Part shown: one piece after another, positions 1 through 12,113 of the stretch | How the letters are laid out: the number at the start of each line of letters is the position of its first letter | Position numbering within the stretch: position 1 is the stretch's first letter | Origin: Phycomyces blakesleeanus NRRL 1555(-) | Taxonomy: Eukaryota; Mucoromycota; Mucoromycetes; Mucorales; Phycomycetaceae | Reading direction: 5' to 3' | NCBI RefSeq assembly: GCF_001638985.1 | Contig: NW_017265170.1 | Location: forward strand, 306,816 to 370,815 | Length of the DNA stretch: 64,000 nt | Program-made: the position numbers and the translations under genes | Notes under the pieces: model-generated | The model's database searches: none | Told to the model about the DNA's origin: nothing | The model's input: only the letters and a program-made list of their open reading frames with translations

Positions 1-2537
1 AGTAATCATGCTATACAGCCATAGATTTTGTTCCAAAATTTGATGCTAATTGTATGATTTGATTGGTGAAAAACTTTGGGAAACTACTTGGTAAAATTAT
101 ATTGAAAAAACGCTGATATAATTAGGAATGATAGGACTAATTGCAGCCTGCTAAAATAGCTATTCATTTTTGGTGGCTTTCTTTAATAAATATCTTTATA
201 TATCTTTTATCTTTGTTCTTGTAATATTTGCATAGAAGTTTCTTTTTTTAAGAAGTCGATAATATTGAGCATAATTTTATCTTTACTAAAGTTAATTTCA
301 GATAGTAAGCAAAGATATTGTTGTTTATTTTGAATATTTTAAAAGTAAAAAGGAGTGAAAAGAGTAGAGCATAAAAAATGAAATTTTTAGAAGACGTTTT
401 AGTAAAACCGTAGTTTAAAGTTACTTTTATTATTTTAGCGTCGCTTTGAGTTATACCGAGTAGTTTCCCCTGCAAATTCGCGCGTAAAACTACTTGGAAT
501 TAACAATTTTCGGAAAGTAATTCATAATTTTTTGGTGTATAATTACTATATTTAGATAAAACTTTTCTTTATCACATAATTTTGAATTATACCGAGACCG
601 CTGAAGAGCACCTTTAAGCAGAGAAATGGTAAAAAATTGCACCAAATTTTATCTTTATTTTTGCACTAAATAATTTTTTATTTTTGCACCAATAATTTCC
701 GGAAAGAGTGTATATGATATATATTCAGGGTTATATTTGATCTGTTGTACTTTGAAACACAAAGTTTATATTCACGTGGTATTTGTGTCTTTTCTGATGA
801 AATGGTCTTTTGCTAGCAATTTATATATATTTGTCCGCTACTTTTAGATATTAAGACCTTTGCCTACACACACTAATGATGATAATAATAATATTATAAA
901 GCCACAAAGACTTTTCGGCCAAATGAATGAGAGAGAGAAATCTATAAAGCCATATAAATATCGTTTGTGGGTAAATGACTTATTCTTGTATATTTAATAC
1001 AAAATATCTTGTCAAGTACAGGTGTTTCAATTACCTAGTTTGAAGAACTTTCGTCTTAACAGGTCGAACATTATCTAGCCAACAGCGATTAAATGAAATT
1101 ATACAAGACCAAAGAATAATCATAGTCCTATTTTATCACGCTAAGGAAGCTAGAATCTACAAATATTATTAAAATTATGAATCATGAAACCTGAATCTTA
1201 CAAACTTAAACTCGATTCAAGTAATGTGGTGCATCGTACACTAGGTATTATATCAAATAAATAAGCTTTGTATAATGAATCCTCATTTTGGAGAAAAAGC
1301 CTTTCTACTTTGAATAAATGCTCATCTTGAATTTGTACAAGGTAAAAATGAATGGCTACTAATAATATTATATCTAAATAGATTCCTTTTAAAAGAGATG
1401 TCTGTGTAGGGTTAATGATATTTGAAAAGCAAATAAATTATACATCTAGTTAGATATTGGCTTTATTAACAAATCAGTCTCAGCTCTAACTCAAAGCTGT
1501 TGTACCTACAGGAGAATATTATCATTTGATTGATAAATAGAAGCACCATGCGTACCGTATGTAGCGGCAGTCTACTGTTAGCCCAATTTATCAAATAGGA
1601 ATACCACTTTTTTTTATTTATTTATTGTTCATTGCTGGAAGAAGACATTAAAATTCTCACAATACATTCCTACATATAATAATAATTTACAATAGGATAA
1701 AGTTGACTTTAAAGAGGTAAAACCTCCTCCCTCCCAAGAAAAGCCAAAATAATAATCGACACTTATATTGCAAGAATTGCTGTAATTTTCAAAAGAAAGG
1801 TTCACTTTCGCCTCCAAACAAACTCGCCATTTAAAGAGTATCGTATATTTTGAATACTTTTATAACAAACAAAAATTGGACTTTAAAAGCATACTAAAAA
1901 CGAATATGAACGAAATGCTTGTATTTTCAATATCCATTCAAGAGGAATTGATATTAGAATACCAGTATTTGACTTTGAGTAATTTTACGGAGGTCGAGAA
2001 TTCAAGTTTTTCATTGTTTTGTTTTGTTTTTATTTATTTTTAGAGATAATGATAGTAGTAGATAAAGACTGCGGAATAATATTAAATAGCTTATTTCTCT
2101 ATATCAACACACACATATGTATATGTATTATATTGGAGATATCGATAGTAATTTTAAATATCAAAGAAGATACCAGTTTCTAATATTTTCTGTCTATATA
2201 TCTATTTATACTTTTATTACTTGCTTGTACGTGGTATTCTTTATAGAATAAACTGAAAGAAGTCAAAATATATGCTATGAACAAAGAAGTATAAAGAAAA
2301 AAAAATATGTGTTTTCCAATTATCCAATTTATCCCCTCTCCTTCCCCTTTTTTTATAATTTTAAGATTTTCATATATATAGTTTTTTTTTCATATAATAA
2401 TAGGTGTGTAAAATATACAGATATAGAACCGACGGGCTTTTATTATTGTTGTGGTCGTTTCGCACTCGCTCTTTTTGACATTTTTTTTTCTTTCTCAATC
2501 TCTCTCTCTTGATTTAAGCCATTTCTCTATATCTCAT
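1..2537. other. AT-rich intergenic region, no gene seen
   Basis: No open frame here has codon quality or splice structure that I would call a gene; the short ORFs are low-complexity. The stretch holds homopolymer A/T runs and a diverged inverted repeat: a segment near 78-94 (core GGGAAACTACT) recurs in inverted orientation near 450-467, and its shorter core AAACTACTTGG recurs directly near 487. A pyrimidine-rich tract at about 2470-2530 precedes the first gene and probably belongs to its promoter or 5' UTR. Confidence 0.6.
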
Positions 2538-2699
2538 ATGAATTACCTGGTCATGGACAGATGTACTGAAACAGCAGCCCACGATTTGGCAGAAGTACGA
2601 AAGTTGATTGAAGGAATGAATGCACTTGTCAACAGTCAAGCACTCCAACAACAACACCAGCAACAACAGGCTCAGCAGCAACAACAACAACAACAACAA

Positions 2700-2731
<32 letters not shown>

Positions 2732-3574
2732 ACAACAACAACAACAACAGCAGCAGCAACAAGCTCAACAACAGCAACAGCAGCAAGCTCAACAGCAGCA
2801 AGAGCAATCTATTCAATCTACCTCTAATCAACAACAACAGGATCAAGAACAACAAGATCCCGGATTCTCTTCCCTTTCACTCGATACAAATCCTATAACA
2901 AATGACTTGATGTCAGCCTCTCCTGCTCTCGATGCATTATACAAGTGAGAGCTTTATACATCTCTAATCTAGATTCGCTCATTTCCCTTTTATTAAACAA
3001 TTAGTATACCCACGATGGCTATTCCCACGGCAGGCATTATTGTGGAAGTCAACCATTTGCTGTTCAATCGCACGTCTTATTTTCAGCTAGCACGTAAGAA
3101 GAAGGAACATCATCACTTGGGATGGAATGTAATGTGAATTGCGGATTGGGTTTGGTTAGCCGATGCCACGATTGAACCTCTGATCGCCTGGTTGCGTCTC
3201 TCGTTCACCGATCACTCTATATCCGGAATGGTCTTACAATACAAAGGTTTCGATGGACTATGGAAATGCCTTTTGAACCGTAAGTCTAAAGAAAAGAAGA
3301 AGAAAAACATCAATTTTTATATGTATTCATAATAATAATCATAATACATTGCTTATCAGGTGATGACTCGTTGAAACGTATTTTGAAGCAAAGCCTAAAG
3401 GCGAACAGCATGCTTCAGATGAGAGTCCCTCGTGAACAAGACCTCTTGAGCGTAGGTTTTGAATTCTTTTAACCTTTAAGCAACTAATGTATGTGTGTAT
3501 CTCATGGACTGTATTGATTGTAGTCGGGCTATACCGATAGACGCCTCTTGGCCCTTACAAAACCTAGCGTCTAA
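2538..3574 (+). CDS. Polyglutamine-containing protein, unknown function
   Basis: Five exons, 2538-2944, 3005-3093, 3160-3279, 3360-3451 and 3524-3574, join in phase to a 252-residue protein; all introns are GT-AG and 60-80 nt. The ATG at 2538 follows a pyrimidine-rich leader; a second Met five codons later could also serve. Residues about 1-35 are mixed and helical-looking (MDRCTETAAHDLAEV). A tract of nearly pure Gln (CAA/CAG, with a few Ala and His) spans about residues 35-110. The C-terminal 115 residues, on four small exons, are ordinary sequence with hydrophobic and Trp-containing segments (ATIEPLIAWLRL, GFDGLWKCLL) and look like a folded domain I do not recognise. PolyQ is common in fungal transcription regulators, so a nuclear role is possible but only inferred. 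Confidence 0.65.
2656..2815 (+). repeat. CAA/CAG trinucleotide tract coding for polyQ
   Basis: About 160 nt of mixed CAG and CAA codons with a few GCT (Ala) interruptions inside the first exon of the polyQ gene. The mixed synonymous codons suggest that the amino-acid run is kept rather than being a fresh slippage product. All three forward frames and the reverse strand are open here, so the other long ORFs across it are artefacts. Confidence 0.9.
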
Positions 3575-4050
3575 AAAAAAGAAAGAAAGAAAAAGAAAAG
3601 AAGAAAAACTTCGATTAAGACGACTAGACGACGACTATAGTAAAAAAAAGATAAACCGAACTTCATTCTTCCTCACCTTTCATCACTTACAAGATAATCT
3701 CCCCCCTCCCCTACCTTTTTTAAAGCCTTTTCTTCTTCCTTTTTCTTCTTCCTTTCCTATATTTTCTCTTTCTTCTTCTCCTTCTTTCTTTTCTTTATAT
3801 ATATATACACGTATATAAACTCATTCATATATATTTAGCATCATTCAACTGATCCAATTAATTACTTTTATTATTCTTTATATTTTGCAACTAATTTTTT
3901 GGTGTGCATTGAAGCCAACAATGACCTTTTTTTTAAAAGTCAGTGTTTATATAGATATATCGAAAAGCACGTCCTGTAATGATATTGGGCTTACATTTGC
4001 GTTGTAGCTATCTCTCCCTCTCTCTTACCAAAAAAAACATTTAAATAAAT

Positions 4051-4056
<6 letters not shown>

Positions 4057-4091
<35 letters not shown>
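4057..4091. repeat. (CT)n microsatellite upstream of GOS1
   Basis: About 17 CT units end roughly 45 nt before the GOS1 start codon. Pyrimidine tracts at this position are common around fungal transcription starts, so it may be part of the core promoter or 5' UTR. Confidence 0.8.
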
Positions 4092-4092
<1 letters not shown>

Positions 4093-4137
4093 ATATCTCT
4101 TTCTTCTCCAATTTTCTATATTTGTTAAAGGAGTATC

Positions 4138-5258
4138 ATGAACAGACCTAAGCCTTACTCATCATCACCTGCTGTCGATCCTTTACTGTCAAATGACAAT
4201 ACAACAGAACAAGTTTCAACCCAACCCATGAGCTGGGACCAACTTCGGAAAGAAGCACGACAACTAGAGAATGAAATTGAGCTAAAGTTAGCATCTCTAG
4301 CCAAAGCAGGTGCTAATGTCAGTGCACAAGGGTCCTATCCAGTAGACAACAGCAAGATGAGCCAAGAACTGGAAATCGAAGCCTTGCTGACCAAAGTAAA
4401 GAAAAAGAAAATCTGACGATGAGATGAATTGATTGATAAACTTACAATTGTCGTAGCTTCAAAGCGTAATCTCGGCCATGACTGAATTTATTGAGAGACC
4501 AAGTGCAACACCCACAACACCATCGATGATCCACTTGCTCGATCGTCACAGAGATATTTTGTATGACACAACCAAAGAGTTTCGAAAAGTCAAAGTGTGA
4601 TTCACCTTAATATAGAATAATAAATATATAGATATATAGATATATATAATCTTACCTTTTTTCTTATATAAAAAAAACTGGGTTGTTCTCTAGTCACAAC
4701 TCAAGGCAGCAAGAGACAAGGCTGATCTCATGAACCAAGTTCGAGATGAAATACGGTAACGTGTACAAACAGGCCTGTTTAATTACATGTGTATTGGGGC
4801 TAATGTATCGGTAATTCAGATCTGCCAATGCTGGCAACACCGACAATGCTGATTATTATCTCACTGAACGTAATCGAGTCGAAAGCTCGCACAGGATGAC
4901 GGATACTATTATCGAGTAAGCTTAAAGTAATTCTCTCTTCTTTCTCTTCCTATTAAATGTGTGTGTATAAATGTATCTAGACAAGCATATGCAACACGTC
5001 AAGACATATCACGCCAGGGACGTACTATACACCAAGTTAATACTCGTGTGGGCGGTATCATAGGTAAGGATAAGTTGTAGAGAGCTGAATGGGCTGGATT
5101 GGATTAGATAACTAAACATTGGATCACAAGGACGACTTCCTGGAATCAACAATATCATCAGTCGTATCAACACTAGACGAAAGAGGGATACCCTTATTAT
5201 GGCTGGTGTTATATCTTCCTGTATTATTCTTATTACCCTCTATTGGTTACACATCTAG
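4138..5258 (+). CDS. GOS1: Golgi SNARE Gos1 (GOSR1/GS28 family)
   Basis: Six exons, 4138-4395, 4457-4594, 4694-4755, 4820-4915, 4981-5063 and 5131-5258, join in phase to 254 residues, the usual length for Gos1/GS28. The N-terminal half carries helices like MSWDQLRKEARQLENEIE. The middle matches the family pattern around HRDILYDTTKEFRK. The C-terminal half is the SNARE motif (ATRQDISRQGRTIHQVNTRV), followed by the basic linker RINTRRKRD and a single hydrophobic tail anchor (TLIMAGVISSCIILITLYW) with only a few residues after it. Gos1 is a Qb SNARE that acts in intra-Golgi and ER-Golgi membrane fusion. The ATG at 4138 is the first in frame and lies just after the CT tract. The assignment is strong because motif order, tail anchor and length all agree. 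Confidence 0.92.
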
Positions 5259-6815
5259 CCTATCAAGTTATTTGAGATCTAATGATTCACAACTACCCAG
5301 ATTCATAGCATAGACCAAAGTATCGTTTACACAACAACAAGACTATAAAATAAATACATTTGCAAGCTTATACAAATAATAAGATATATATGATACTTGT
5401 CAATAATCGTTTCATGCCTTTTATATATATATGTGTGTGTATGTGTGATTGTATTATTGAGAGAAAATTGAATTGATGTACCAATAGATCTACAAAGAGG
5501 TTTAGAAAATACAAGAATATTTAATATTAAAAGTAGTATATAAATTGTTATAAAGAAATAATATATTCTATATAGACTGTGGCAATTAAGAAAACTATTG
5601 TTCAAATTTCAATTTTCAAAAGAATTGATTAGATATTCATGGTAGTATTCTTTGGCTATAAACTAAGTATATATAGCACTACTATATCTCTTCTACTTAC
5701 TTGTCAATAATTGTTAATTAAATAGGGAGCTTTATTTGGAAGGATAATATACTCTAAGCCTGTGTCAAATGTCCTACTGCCAAATACGTTACAAACGCAA
5801 CTTTTGACATACAAACACTCTATAAATCAATGTTTTTTTTTTATTTTATTTCATTTTTTGTAAAAGACGTGTTTATATAGAATTTGAAAGAAGTAGAATA
5901 ATATATATATATAAAGTCTATTAAATACCATTTATATATATATATATATATAATCATACCCATTAGTTTCACTTGTACACAGTGCAGGGGATCGGTCCCT
6001 CGCTTTTGATAAGAATACTACAATGACATAAAGATAAATAGCCGTAGATATTTGGGGGTTTATATGAGAGCTGATCTATCTGTAAATCAACTTAGAGTGG
6101 TGCTGTGTATCTTCTTTTTTGGAATCTTAATAAGAGTATAGTATAGAAAGTCAAGAAAGCTGATTTGTGTGTGTATTATATATTCACAAGAGGAAGATAT
6201 ATCAAAAGCAGTTTAATGAAGTGTCCAGTAGTACCAATATACAAAATATTTTCACAACAATTACTTTTATTCCTCAAAAAGCAAAGCTAATCTTTTTTAG
6301 TATAAAATGGTTTTAGTTTGATCATGTAACAGTATGATCACTATTAATATAAATAAAGAGACACATATCTCAAAACAAGGCGTTGTATTGCTGTCAAGGC
6401 TGTTTGTTGTGTGGAGGGGTTCAAAGCCCTTTAAATACATCACGATTACTGTAGCTACTATGCACCATTAGTCAATTTATGGTTAAATTACACTACATAG
6501 GTAGGCTAGGTGATGAATTATTGCATATTTTGGTATTTAAAGATACCTGTATCTATACTTGATTAGATCTTAAACAAGCTGCAATAAAGAACTCCCTGGC
6601 GGAGAGTAAATTTATATATATACATATTTTTGTTGGAAAGCATATGCACCTCATTCAGTGATTTCACTTTCTCACAAAATCAAAAAAGAAAAAACACACA
6701 CACAAAAAAATACAAGAAAAAAAATACAAAACTTTTACGTTGAACTCCATTTTTCAACCTATCTTTTACCCTGTACCCTCCCCTTGTGCTTTTTAAATAA
6801 AGCATCACTTCACTT
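5259..6815. other. Intergenic region between GOS1 and the TBC gene
   Basis: About 1.55 kb of AT-rich DNA with TA-repeat patches (near 5900-5955). ORFs here are short and low-complexity. The last 150 nt, rich in A and then C/T, are the likely promoter and 5' UTR of the TBC gene. I see no other gene. Confidence 0.6.
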
Positions 6816-9800
6816 ATGGCGACACCTCCCAGTGTTTCTCGTCCTTCTAAACTTCTCGATGCAACGCAACAAAAAAAGCGTCTTCCACCACTTGTCATCG
6901 CGCCCTCAAAAAGCACATCCTATCAAGCCCGGCGTCGTCCAAGTATGGCACCCACTCCAACACGCACACCGAGCATGACAACCAGCAGACGACGCAATCC
7001 CGCTGGTGTACATCACAAACCACCCTCTGATATCAAGCTCCTGCCAAGACTGGAAGAAGAGAATGCCAACCTCCCATTCCAGGTGTGTTACTTATTATCC
7101 AAAATATATGGGAAGATTTCTTCCCTTTCTTTCCTTTTCTTTGCATTTTATATATGTATATATACTAATATCATCAATAGGACTCAGTTGAGTTTATCTT
7201 GGCTCAAATCGAACGACAGAACGCAATGTTAGATGAAGACCCGAAATCAGTTTGCATCCAATCCAATGAACTCAAAGCTCATCTGTCAACCCTTCAAAAC
7301 CTAACTACTACAACAACCCTAGATACCGAGAAAGATGATATTGACTGGGAATTCTGGTCTTTTATGACTGAAGATTTTGGAGGGGTGGCGTTGAAGCTGC
7401 CTCACTTAGTGTCAGCCAAACTCAGAGCGGGGATCCCCGACAAAGTGCGGGGCGTGATCTGGCAGGCTATGAGCCAGTCGGCGTCCCTGAACCTCGAGAC
7501 AATGTATGGCCAGCTCCTTGCAGAGAACTCTCCGTATGAACGAATTATCCAAAGAGATCTTGCACGTACCTTCCCTCACGTCGAAATGTTTAAGCAAGAG
7601 GGCGGAGACGGCCAACAAGCTCTGGAAAGAATTCTCAAGGCATATAGTCTGTATGACTCTATGGTCGGTTACTGTCAAGGACTTGCATTTCTTGTCGGAC
7701 CTCTTTTGATGAATGTAAGTTTTCTGATTTATATAACTTTATTTTCTATATAAAATATATTATTACCATTCCCACTATATCTCCTTATTACAGTTATAAT
7801 AAAGCAAAAGAAACTATTGCTTCTTGTAAATGGATTTGACTTGATCTGATCTGATTTTTTTTCTGATTTTTTTTATTGACTATTATATTCTATTTTATAT
7901 TATATAATATAAATGTTATTTATGGTTTTCTTTAAAAAAAAATTAAAATATATATATACACTTTTAGATGCAAGAGCAACAATCATTTTGCGTATTTGTC
8001 AGGCAAGTATATTTGGGTCAGTAATCAATAACCCCCAAAAAAAACTAATCTTACCATGAACAGACTCATGGAAACGTATGAAATGAGATCTATGTTCACA
8101 CTCAACATGGAAGGTCTTCAACTACGACTATACCAGTTCTCCAGTCTGCTGGCTCAGATCTTGCCAGAACTGTCTGATCATTTAGCTTTTCACACCGTCA
8201 ATGCTCCAATGTACGCTTCCCAGTGGTTTCTCACACTGTTTGCCTATGCATTCCCAATCGACCTAGTATTCAGAATATATGATATTGTATTCGCAGAAGG
8301 TGCTGCAGAAACAATTATGCGCGTTGCCATTGCCATGATGAAACGCTCTGAAGATACCCTCATGGAAATGACCGAATTCGAAGATATCCTTGACTACGTT
8401 ACCACTAAATTATACAATATCTACAATGATGACCCCGGTATGGTTATTACCGACGCCATTGCTCTCAGTGGCCTTATCACACGCGAAAAAATCGACCATT
8501 TAGCCGAACTATACGTCCGTGAACAAGAAGAAGAAAAGAAACAGACAGAACAAGTACTAGCAGTCCGCTTCAATTTCTGGTCAAAGCAGCCTGCCTCCCC
8601 TACTCCAAAAGCCAAAAAGCGAGAATCTTCAGGATGGCTCAACAAACGCACTTCATCGTCCTCCTCTGGTGGAGACGAAGAAGAAAAACTCAAACCCACT
8701 GTACCTCACCAAGATATAGCCAAACTTCATCAGCAGACCGAAGATCTCTTGTTGGCTCTCTCTCAACTTCAAACTGACCATCTCCAAGTCAAACAAGAGC
8801 TTATGCAAGTTCGTATGGACAAAATGGACATTGAAGCCGAACGAGACAGTTTACTCACAACAGTCCAAGAAATGCCTCGCCATGCACCTGTGGCTCCTAA
8901 ACGTAGCCAGCATGGACTTCAAAAAGACTTGAATGCAGCACGACATGAAAACGTCGAAATTCAACAGGCATTGATTTTGGTTCGCCAAGATAAGGCTGAA
9001 TTGATTGAACAAGTGGAAGAATTGCGTCATGAGAATGAAATGGCCAAGGATGCTCAGACACAATTGATTGAAAAGTTGATGGACTATCAGCAAAAACTAG
9101 ATGCTCTTGAAGATGTTCAGGAAATTAACGAACGATTGAAACAACGTCTTGAAGATGCTAATAAGGTTGCCCAAGAGCTACAAAGCGAGAAAATTCGACT
9201 ATTGAATGATCTCGAACAGGCTCGCCAGAAAGGCAATCGGCATGCAGAGTCTGAAGGTGGCAGGCGTAGACCTGTATCAATGTCGATGTCTGTATCTCCC
9301 TATATGGATCAATCTTCAGCTGCTCTTCGCCCGATTATACGTCCCGCTCTTCCACGCACTAAAAGCAATCAACGATTGGAAGTTGTTCCTACTACTAATC
9401 CTAATATTCCATCTATTATTTCTGTATCCACTACAGCAGGCGAAGGCCGATGTAGAGAATTAGAGCAGATGTTAGCAGAGGCTAAACTTCGAATTGTGGA
9501 GTTGGAAACAGCGCCCAGTAGGAATGCTACTGGATTGACACAGCCAAGTGTATTGCGTAGGAATAGGACACAGACAGTTCCTAGTGTGCCATCACCACTT
9601 GCAGCACGCCCTGGGAAGGCACGAAGTGTGACGTCAAACAGTGGACCATCATCGCCTGTGGATCCGAATCCCCGGCGAAGTTGTGACCAAATAAGTCAGC
9701 ACCATCGCCCGAACGCGGCCACTGCATCCGGAACGCTTTCTAAGCGAGCGAGTTTCTATGGACGGTTCTGGTCAGCTATCGGGCAGCAAGACACACCACC

Positions 9801-9828
9801 TGTCAGTCCGGTCCACGATGCTGCATAA
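6816..9828 (+). CDS. TBC-domain Rab GTPase-activating protein (Gyp5/EVI5-like)
   Basis: Four exons, 6816-7082, 7181-7714, 7968-8002 and 8064-9828, give about 866 residues. Residues 1-90 are basic and Ser/Thr/Pro-rich. The TBC domain starts near RAGIPDKVRG (about 171). It shows both catalytic fingers: IIQRDLARTFP with Arg near 218, and YCQG with Gln near 255. It continues through exon 4 (ASQWFLTLFAYAFP). From about residue 500 comes a long Gln/Glu/Leu-rich coiled coil and then a Ser/Pro-rich tail, the arrangement seen in Gyp5 and EVI5. Such proteins stimulate GTP hydrolysis by Rab GTPases in secretory or endosomal traffic. Exon 3 is a 35-nt microexon and the intron after it starts with GC (AG|GCAAGT). 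Which Rab it serves cannot be told from sequence. Confidence 0.88.
8003..8063 (+). other. GC-AG intron in the TBC gene
   Basis: The exon ends ...TTTGTCAG and the intron opens GCAAGT rather than GT; it closes at ATGAACAG. Joining across it restores the continuous TBC segment VFVR-LMETYEM in phase. No GT donor nearby keeps the frame. AG|GCAAGT is the usual consensus of U2-type GC-AG introns. Confidence 0.8.
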
Positions 9829-9880
9829 TGATTAACGATATTAAATAAACACATATTTGTTTCTTATTGGTTCCTGGAGA

Positions 9881-9976
9881 TTGGCACGTCGGATCTTGCT
9901 ACGTGGCATTTGGATGAACGAGGGAGTTAGAACTCAATGGCCAATCAAAAGGTGCTACATGGACATCGCCACGTCC
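9881..9976. promoter_or_regulatory. Candidate unfolded-protein-response elements upstream of BiP
   Basis: Three ACGT-core motifs lie within 170 nt of the BiP start: ATTGGCACGTC at 9880-9890, GCTACGTGGC at 9898-9907 and GCCACGTCC at 9968-9976. A CCAAT box sits at 9941-9945. ACGT cores with a flanking CC/GG are the binding pattern of bZIP factors of the Hac1/XBP1/ATF6 type, and CCAAT plus CCACG is the make-up of the mammalian ER stress element, although the spacing here differs. The functional reading is inference from position and motif. Confidence 0.5.
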
Positions 9977-10048
9977 TTAAATAAACTTGTAATTTATATA
10001 CCATGAGCATCATCTCTTTCTTCTATTTTTTTTCCTAAACACATTACA

Positions 10049-12113
10049 ATGCTGAAACAGGTCGCCTTGCTGGCCTTTTTTGGTTTGCTTTGTGCCCTCA
10101 TGGGTGTATCTGCAGCCGACGATGATAAGAAACAATATGGCACAGGTAATTACACAATTAAAAATCAACGCGAAAAGAAAAAGAAAAAGATCGACAATAA
10201 ACGCGCCAACTTGAATAATTTATTCTAATCATCCTCTTTTTGTTCTAGTTATTGGTATTGATTTGGGTACCACATACTCTTGTGTCGGTGTGTTGAAGAA
10301 CGGACGTGTCGATATTATTGCCAACGACCAAGGTCATCGTATCACCCCCTCCTATGTCGCCTTTACCGATGATGAACGTCTTATCGGTGATGCCGCCAAG
10401 AACCAGTATGCCGCCAACCCTGAACGTACCGTATTCGACGCTAAGCGTCTCATTGGCCGTCGTTATAAGGATAAGGATGTTCAGTCTGACATGAAGCACT
10501 TCCCCTTCAAGATCGTTAACAAGAACGGCGCACCCAACATCAAGGTTGACGTCAAGAATGAAGAAAAGGTTTTCACTCCTGAAGAAATCTCTGGTATGAT
10601 CCTCACTAAGATGAAGGAAACCGCCGAAGCTTACCTCGGAAAGCCCGTCACCCACGCCGTTGTCACTGTCCCTGCCTACTTCAACGATGCTCAGCGTCAG
10701 GCAACCAAGGATGCCGGTACCATTGCCGGTCTTAACATTCTCCGTATCATCAACGAACCCACTGCTGCCGCTATTGCCTATGGTCTCGATAAGACCGGTG
10801 GTGAGAAGAACGTCCTCGTTTACGATCTCGGAGGTGGAACCTTTGATGTCTCCCTTTTGTCAATTGATGATGGTATCTTTGAGGTCTTGGCTACTGCTGG
10901 TGATACCCACTTGGGTGGTGAAGATTTCGATAGCCGTGTTATGGATCACTTCATTAAGCTCTGGAAGAAGAAGAACCCCGGAGAGGATGTTACCACTGAT
11001 CTCAAGGCTATGGGCAAGCTCAAGCGTGAGACCGAAGTTGCCAAGCGTGCCTTGTCTTCCCAGATGTCCGTCCGTATTGAAATCGAATCTTTCTTCAATG
11101 GCAAGGACTTCTCCGAGACCTTGACCCGTGCCAAGTTTGAGGAACTCAACAACGATCTTTTCCGCAAGACCCTCAAGCCTGTTGAGCAGGTCCTCAAGGA
11201 TGCTGGTTTCACTAAGGATCAGGTTGATGAGATTGTATTGGTTGGTGGTTCTACTCGTATCCCCAAGGTCCAGAAGTTGCTCGAGGATTACTTCAACGGA
11301 AAGAAGCCTTCCAAGGGTATCAACCCCGATGAGGCTGTCGCTTACGGTGCTGCTGTCCAGGGTGGTATTTTGTCTGGTGAGGAAGGTTCCGATAAGGTTC
11401 TCTTGTTGGATGTCAACCCATTGACTCTTGGTATCGAGACCACTGGTGGTGTTATGACCAAGCTTATCCCCCGTAACACTGTCGTTCCCACCAAGAAGTC
11501 TCAGATCTTCTCTACTGCCGCCGACAACCAGCCCACCGTCTTGATCCAGGTCTACGAGGGTGAGCGTGCCATGACCAAGGACAACAACCGCCTCGGCAAG
11601 TTCGAGCTCAACGGTATTGCCCCTGCCCCCCGTGGTGTTCCCCAGATTGAGGTCACCTTCGAAATCGACGCCAACGGTATCCTCAAGGTCGCTGCCTCCG
11701 ACAAGGCATCTGGAAAGTCTGAGTCTATCACTATCACCAACGACAAGGGCCGTCTTTCCCAGGAAGATATTGAGCGCATGGTTAAGGAAGCCGAGGAGTT
11801 TGCTGATGAGGACCGTGCCATCCGTGAGCGCACCGAATCTAAGAACCAGCTCGAGAACTACATCTATAACCTCAAGAGCCAGCTCTCTGATGATGGTGCT
11901 CTTGGTACCAAGATCTCTGCTGATGATAAGGAAGCCATTGAGGATGCTATTAAGGATAAGCTCGATTGGCTCGATGAGAATGCCTTGGCCGAGAAGGAAG
12001 ACTTTGATGAGAAGCGCGAGGAGCTTGAGTCTGTCGTGAACCCCATTACCTCCAAGCTTTATTCTGAAGCTGGTGACAAGGATGAGCCCTTAAGAGATCA
12101 CGATGAGCTTTAA
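10049..12113 (+). CDS. KAR2: ER-lumenal Hsp70 chaperone BiP/Kar2
   Basis: Two exons, 10049-10145 and 10249-12113, encode 653 residues. Exon 1 is the signal peptide ([19 protein letters not shown], probable cleavage after VSA near residue 22). Exon 2 opens with the Hsp70 phosphate-binding signature [12 protein letters not shown] and holds [12 protein letters not shown] and the third signature [14 protein letters not shown]. The substrate-binding domain and helical lid follow. The protein ends in HDEL, the ER retrieval signal. BiP binds nascent and unfolded chains in the ER lumen, drives translocation with Sec63-type J proteins and regulates the unfolded protein response. Codon use is strongly biased to C- and G-ending codons, unlike most neighbours, as expected of a highly expressed gene. 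Length and every signature fit the family. Confidence 0.97.

Noticed and set aside
2514..2898. Long ORFs on the minus strand and in another plus frame across the Gln tract
   Set aside because: They read poly-Leu and poly-Asn/Ser from the same CAG/CAA tract; only the polyQ frame continues through phase-consistent introns.
10245..10655. Antisense ORF opposite the start of BiP, and several other frames within BiP
   Set aside because: Strong codon bias in a highly expressed gene leaves antisense frames open; no start context, splice sites or independent composition.
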